Assembly: GCA_035686305.1 (NCBI GenBank)
Contig: DASRZP010000037.1
Span: 1 to 47,261 of the forward strand
DNA length: 47,261 bases
Source: Thermodesulfovibrionales bacterium
GTDB lineage: Bacteria; Nitrospirota; Thermodesulfovibrionia; Thermodesulfovibrionales; UBA9159
Direction of reading: 5' to 3'
Below the pieces are notes generated by a model. The model saw nothing but the letters and a program-made list of their open reading frames with translations, was not told the origin of the DNA and searched no databases. Made by a program: the position numbers and the translations under genes. Below are positions 44,676-47,261 of the stretch, one piece after another (within the stretch, counting starts at the first letter, position 1; the number at the start of each line of letters is the position of its first letter).

Positions 44676-45467
44676 CTATTCCGCGGGATTCAGCTTTTCT
44701 ATGGGAGGGACAGGGGGGACTGTTCCAGGCTCTGGCAGGGGCTCGTCACTCTCCCACACTTCATGATATTCAGGGACGACGATACCCCTTTTCACCATAA
44801 TGGCAGAGATGAGACTTGAGCGGTTAAGCACATACCGCTGGTTGCCGGTGGGGTTATATTTCCTGGGGTTCGGAAGAACGGCGGCAAGCCTGGCTGCTTC
44901 TTCCGGGGAGAGTTGAGAAGAGGATTTTCCGTAGTAGTGTCGTGACGCGGCTTCAATCCCAAAGATGCCGTCACCCCATTCTATGACATTCAGATAGAGT
45001 TCGAGGATCCTTTTCTTGGAGAGGGCTCTCTCCATCCTCCAGGTGATAATCGCTTCAGCAATTTTGCGAACAGGATTCTTTGAAGGGGAAAGGTAGAGGT
45101 TCTTTGCGAGCTGCTGGCTTATCGTACTGCCGCCGAGTTTGAATTTCTTTGCCTTGATATCCCTTTCCATCGCCTTCTGGATCGCCTCATAATCAAAGCC
45201 TTCGTGCTTCCAGAACTTGTCATCCTCTGCAATGAGAACCGCCTTCACGACATAGGGAGAGACCTTCGAGAGGGGCACCCAGACTTGGGTGATCCTGTAT
45301 GGCTTACCCTTTCCCCTTGACTCTCTCTCTCGGTATTCCATGAAAGAGGTCTTTCCGGGATTTTCTTTCTTCATCCGCGAGATATCAGGCATAAGAAGGA
45401 AATAGAGGACGGCGAGAGAGAGGGTTACGAGTAAGACCAGGGAACAGAGCCCTTTAAGAGGCCTCAT
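44676..45467 (-). CDS. mtgA: Monofunctional biosynthetic peptidoglycan transglycosylase
   Basis: This 263-residue GT51-family enzyme polymerises lipid II into glycan strands. One N-terminal membrane helix (about 7-27) is followed by the GT51 motifs: AEDDKFWKHEGFD (catalytic Glu), GGSTISQQLAKNLYL, RKIAEAIITWRME, KKRILELYLN and the AARLAAVLPNP block. No penicillin-binding transpeptidase domain follows, which separates it from bifunctional PBPs. A proline-rich tail ends the protein. It lies 170 bases from fliL with no clear link to motility. Confidence 0.93.
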   Translation of the reverse strand: MRPLKGLCSLVLLVTLSLAVLYFLLMPDISRMKKENPGKTSFMEYRERESRGKGKPYRITQVWVPLSKVSPYVVKAVLIAEDDKFWKHEGFDYEAIQKAMERDIKAKKFKLGGSTISQQLAKNLYLSPSKNPVRKIAEAIITWRMERALSKKRILELYLNVIEWGDGIFGIEAASRHYYGKSSSQLSPEEAARLAAVLPNPRKYNPTGNQRYVLNRSSLISAIMVKRGIVVPEYHEVWESDEPLPEPGTVPPVPPIEKLNPAE

Positions 45468-45547
45468 CCTGGATATACCGGTCGGTTTCGGAAAATATAC
45501 ACGAAATTGTCAGACCGTTATCTCTTCATCACGAACGCTGCAAAGAC

Positions 45548-45827
45548 TCATTCGAGGGAGTGAATAAAGCCTCTCAGTTTACCCCTGTCTTCTTCTGACA
45601 TGTCGAGAAACTCTATGCCTATGTCTTACCGTTGAGGGTCTGTCCCGGATATCAAGAGGCATGAGGCAACCCTGCCCTGAAATCTCACGAGGTCACCTCC
45701 GGGAAGGGATTTTTCATCGATAACTTTCTTTCGATTTCAACTTCGCTCGTTGTCTCAATAAGCATGCCACCAAGACTGATCTGCTTTGCCCTGTATGCTT
45801 CATATACCTGATGACAGGTAAACAGTC
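45548..45827 (-). pseudogene. Decayed PilZ-domain (c-di-GMP-binding) gene
   Basis: Reading across two frames after argB gives a PilZ-domain C-terminal part: frame one contains YRAKQISLGGMLIETTSEVE and then a TGA at 45685-45687. Shifting one base near 45705 continues GGDLVRFQGRVASCLLISGT, then an in-frame TAA at 45626-45628, then DIGIEFLDMSEEDRGKLRGF and the end ...IHSLE before TGA 45548-45550. The TAA falls where a Tyr (TAC) would be expected before DIGIEF. The N-terminal RxxxR box is missing. So the gene is truncated, frameshifted and carries a nonsense codon. Two independent lesions make a single base-calling error unlikely. Confidence 0.65.
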
Positions 45828-46706
45828 CTAGGCCACGATTTCTGTGCCGATCCCTTTCCTGGTAAAGATCTCAAGGAGGAGGCAATGCGGAACCCTGCCG
45901 TCGACGATGTGAGTTTTGTTGACACCGCCATCGAGGGCTCTAATGCATGCCTGGACCTTCGGAACCATCCCGCCTGAGACCGTCCCGTCATCAATATATT
46001 TTTTCACGCTCTTTTTTAGAACCGTGGAGATCACCGTGTCTCTTTTGTCCTTAATCCCGGTGACATCCGTCAGGAGAATCAACTTCTCCGCCTTTAACGA
46101 TGATGCGACGGCAGACGCAACATAATCGGCATTGATATTAAAGGCCTCACCATTGTTCCCAACGCCTATGGGCGAAATGACCGGTATAAAACCGTCCCTC
46201 TGAAGGGAACAGAGAATTGTGGGATCGACGGCCTCAACCTCGCCCACGAGGCCGATATCGATGATCTCTTCTCGTCCTCTTTCCGCAGCCTTCCTTATGA
46301 GCTTCTTCTTCGCTCGTATGAGCCCTCCGTCTTTGCCACTCAGTCCTACCGCCTTGCCGCCGTGATTATTGATCAGCGCGACGATCTCCTTATTAATAAG
46401 ACCGCCAAGCACCATCTCGACAATGTCCATCGTCTCCCTGTCCGTCACCCGCTGTCCCTGGACAAAGGTCGGCTCCTTCCCCATCTTCTTCATCGTCTGA
46501 CTGATCCTTGGCCCGCCGCCGTGAACGATCACCGGCCTTATCCCGATATAGCTCAGGAGTACCACGTCCTGGGCAAAGGAATTCTTGAGCCCTTCTTCAA
46601 TCTGCGCAGCCCCGCCGTACTTGATGACGAGGGTCTTGCCGTAAAAGTTCTGAATAAACGGCAACGCCTCAATGAGGACATTTGCCTTCTCGACCAATTT
46701 TTCCAT
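45828..46706 (-). CDS. argB: N-acetylglutamate kinase
   Basis: This 292-residue amino-acid-kinase-family enzyme phosphorylates N-acetyl-L-glutamate, the second step of arginine synthesis. VIKYGGAAQ (about 28-36), [16 protein letters not shown] (about 61-76), [28 protein letters not shown] and [14 protein letters not shown] are typical. The N-terminal helix before the first strand is present in arginine-sensitive hexameric forms, so feedback inhibition is possible. It starts 3 bases after the upstream FmdE-family stop. Confidence 0.95.
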   Translation of the reverse strand: MEKLVEKANVLIEALPFIQNFYGKTLVIKYGGAAQIEEGLKNSFAQDVVLLSYIGIRPVIVHGGGPRISQTMKKMGKEPTFVQGQRVTDRETMDIVEMVLGGLINKEIVALINNHGGKAVGLSGKDGGLIRAKKKLIRKAAERGREEIIDIGLVGEVEAVDPTILCSLQRDGFIPVISPIGVGNNGEAFNINADYVASAVASSLKAEKLILLTDVTGIKDKRDTVISTVLKKSVKKYIDDGTVSGGMVPKVQACIRALDGGVNKTHIVDGRVPHCLLLEIFTRKGIGTEIVA

Positions 46707-46709
46707 CTC

Positions 46710-47261
46710 CTATCCCCCCTCCAAACAGGGGATGCAGACAATCCTCCCGTCTTTCACCCTTGCCTTCGGTTCCGCCACCTTCTCGCCGCATATCGAACAG
46801 GGGATGCTTTGGTAAATTTCTGCCTCCTGGGGAAGAGCGATCTTCACCTTCGTCGTTCTGAGCAACTCAGCCTCTGGAGCATCGAGAATAGCCTTTGTCT
46901 TCCGTGCCTTTCTGCTGTGAACGACTCTTAAAACGTCTTCAGACCTGTCGCCCTGCAAGTACCGGGTCCACATCTCCTTCTCTTCTGCAGATTCTTCTGG
47001 CAGGGTGAAATCGATGGATATTCTCACTCCGTAACCCAGGGGTCTTTTCAAAAAGGTGTAGACCTGCTTACCATGGTCGCGAAATACAAGATTCCCCTTC
47101 CCGAAGGTACATCCCGTAAGAACCTGAATGGCATCCACGGCACAGGAATTGTTCTCGACAACAGCAACAAGCTCTTCGTCTTCGGAGATCCGCTCCATGG
47201 CGACCTCTCTCATGGCTGCACGTGCAACACGATAACCAAGGGCGAGACCGGGGCAGCTGTG
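46710..47261 (-). CDS. FmdE-family protein with C-terminal zinc-finger (5' end outside window)
   Basis: The frame runs open to the window edge (183 codons visible); the edge sequence HSCPGLALGYRVARAAM is the FmdE family N-terminal motif, so internal starts at 47213 and after are not the true start. The second signature VDAIQVLTGCTFGKGNLVFRD carries the conserved Cys. The last 30 residues have CSICGEKV and CIPCLEGG, a CxxC-x17-CxxC zinc-binding finger. FmdE was named as a subunit of formylmethanofuran dehydrogenase in methanogens; bacterial homologues are often linked with molybdoenzymes, with no settled function. It is adjacent to argB, probably co-transcribed. Confidence 0.85.
   Translation of the reverse strand, partial: HSCPGLALGYRVARAAMREVAMERISEDEELVAVVENNSCAVDAIQVLTGCTFGKGNLVFRDHGKQVYTFLKRPLGYGVRISIDFTLPEESAEEKEMWTRYLQGDRSEDVLRVVHSRKARKTKAILDAPEAELLRTTKVKIALPQEAEIYQSIPCSICGEKVAEPKARVKDGRIVCIPCLEGG

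Noticed and set aside
1-47261. CRISPR arrays, insertion sequences, prophage or defence islands
   Set aside because: No regularly spaced direct repeats, transposase, integrase or phage structural genes were recognised; the gene content is chromosomal core plus motility.

Overview
The window looks like a chromosomal segment of a motile, Gram-negative, Nitrospirota-like or deltaproteobacteria-like bacterium. This is an inference from gene content: a b6-type split cytochrome b with a Rieske protein, a pheA-hisC-aroF-tyrA-aroA-cmk-plsC-ispH-rpsA-sppA-ihfB series, a lipid A-type acyltransferase, MtgA, and a polar-type flagellar set with FlhF/FlhG. No rRNA, tRNA, CRISPR array, insertion sequence or prophage was found. 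Only the first 4 kb is on the + strand; every other gene is on the - strand.

Positions 1-3046 (+) hold the end of an AcpS gene, then a FabZ-like dehydratase, a ketosynthase and an LpxL-type acyltransferase in tight order. They look like an accessory acyl-chain assembly cluster. A DUF72 gene with its own extended -10 promoter follows. It converges on a LOG-family gene that sits downstream of a three-gene Rieske/cytochrome b6/subunit IV operon (5117-6676).

Positions 6752-17283 (-) are a long, partly overlapping operon. It runs from phenylalanine/tyrosine/shikimate synthesis (pheA, hisC, aroF, tyrA, aroA) into core functions (cmk, plsC, ispH, rpsA, sppA, ihfB). A likely promoter and a leader hairpin lie upstream of pheA. 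A small secreted hypothetical protein, typA and uvrB follow upstream.

Positions 22892-44505 (-) are a continuous motility block: fliL-M-N-O-P-Q-R, flhB-A-F-G, fliA, then a HEAT-repeat protein, cheR, two single-domain response regulators, cheA, a CheW-CheZ fusion, cheB, cheW and two chemoreceptors. Three sequences match the sigma-28 (FliA) promoter: before the HEAT gene (a full match to the E. coli-type core), before cheW and before the last chemoreceptor. The implied order is structural genes and FliA first, then FliA turning on chemotaxis genes.

The right end carries mtgA, a decayed PilZ-domain gene, argB and the C-terminal part of an FmdE-family gene that runs off the window. Two gene remnants not visible as intact reading frames were recovered by reading across frames: the PilZ remnant (45548-45827) and a frameshifted small-protein remnant directly after the last chemoreceptor (22696-22891).
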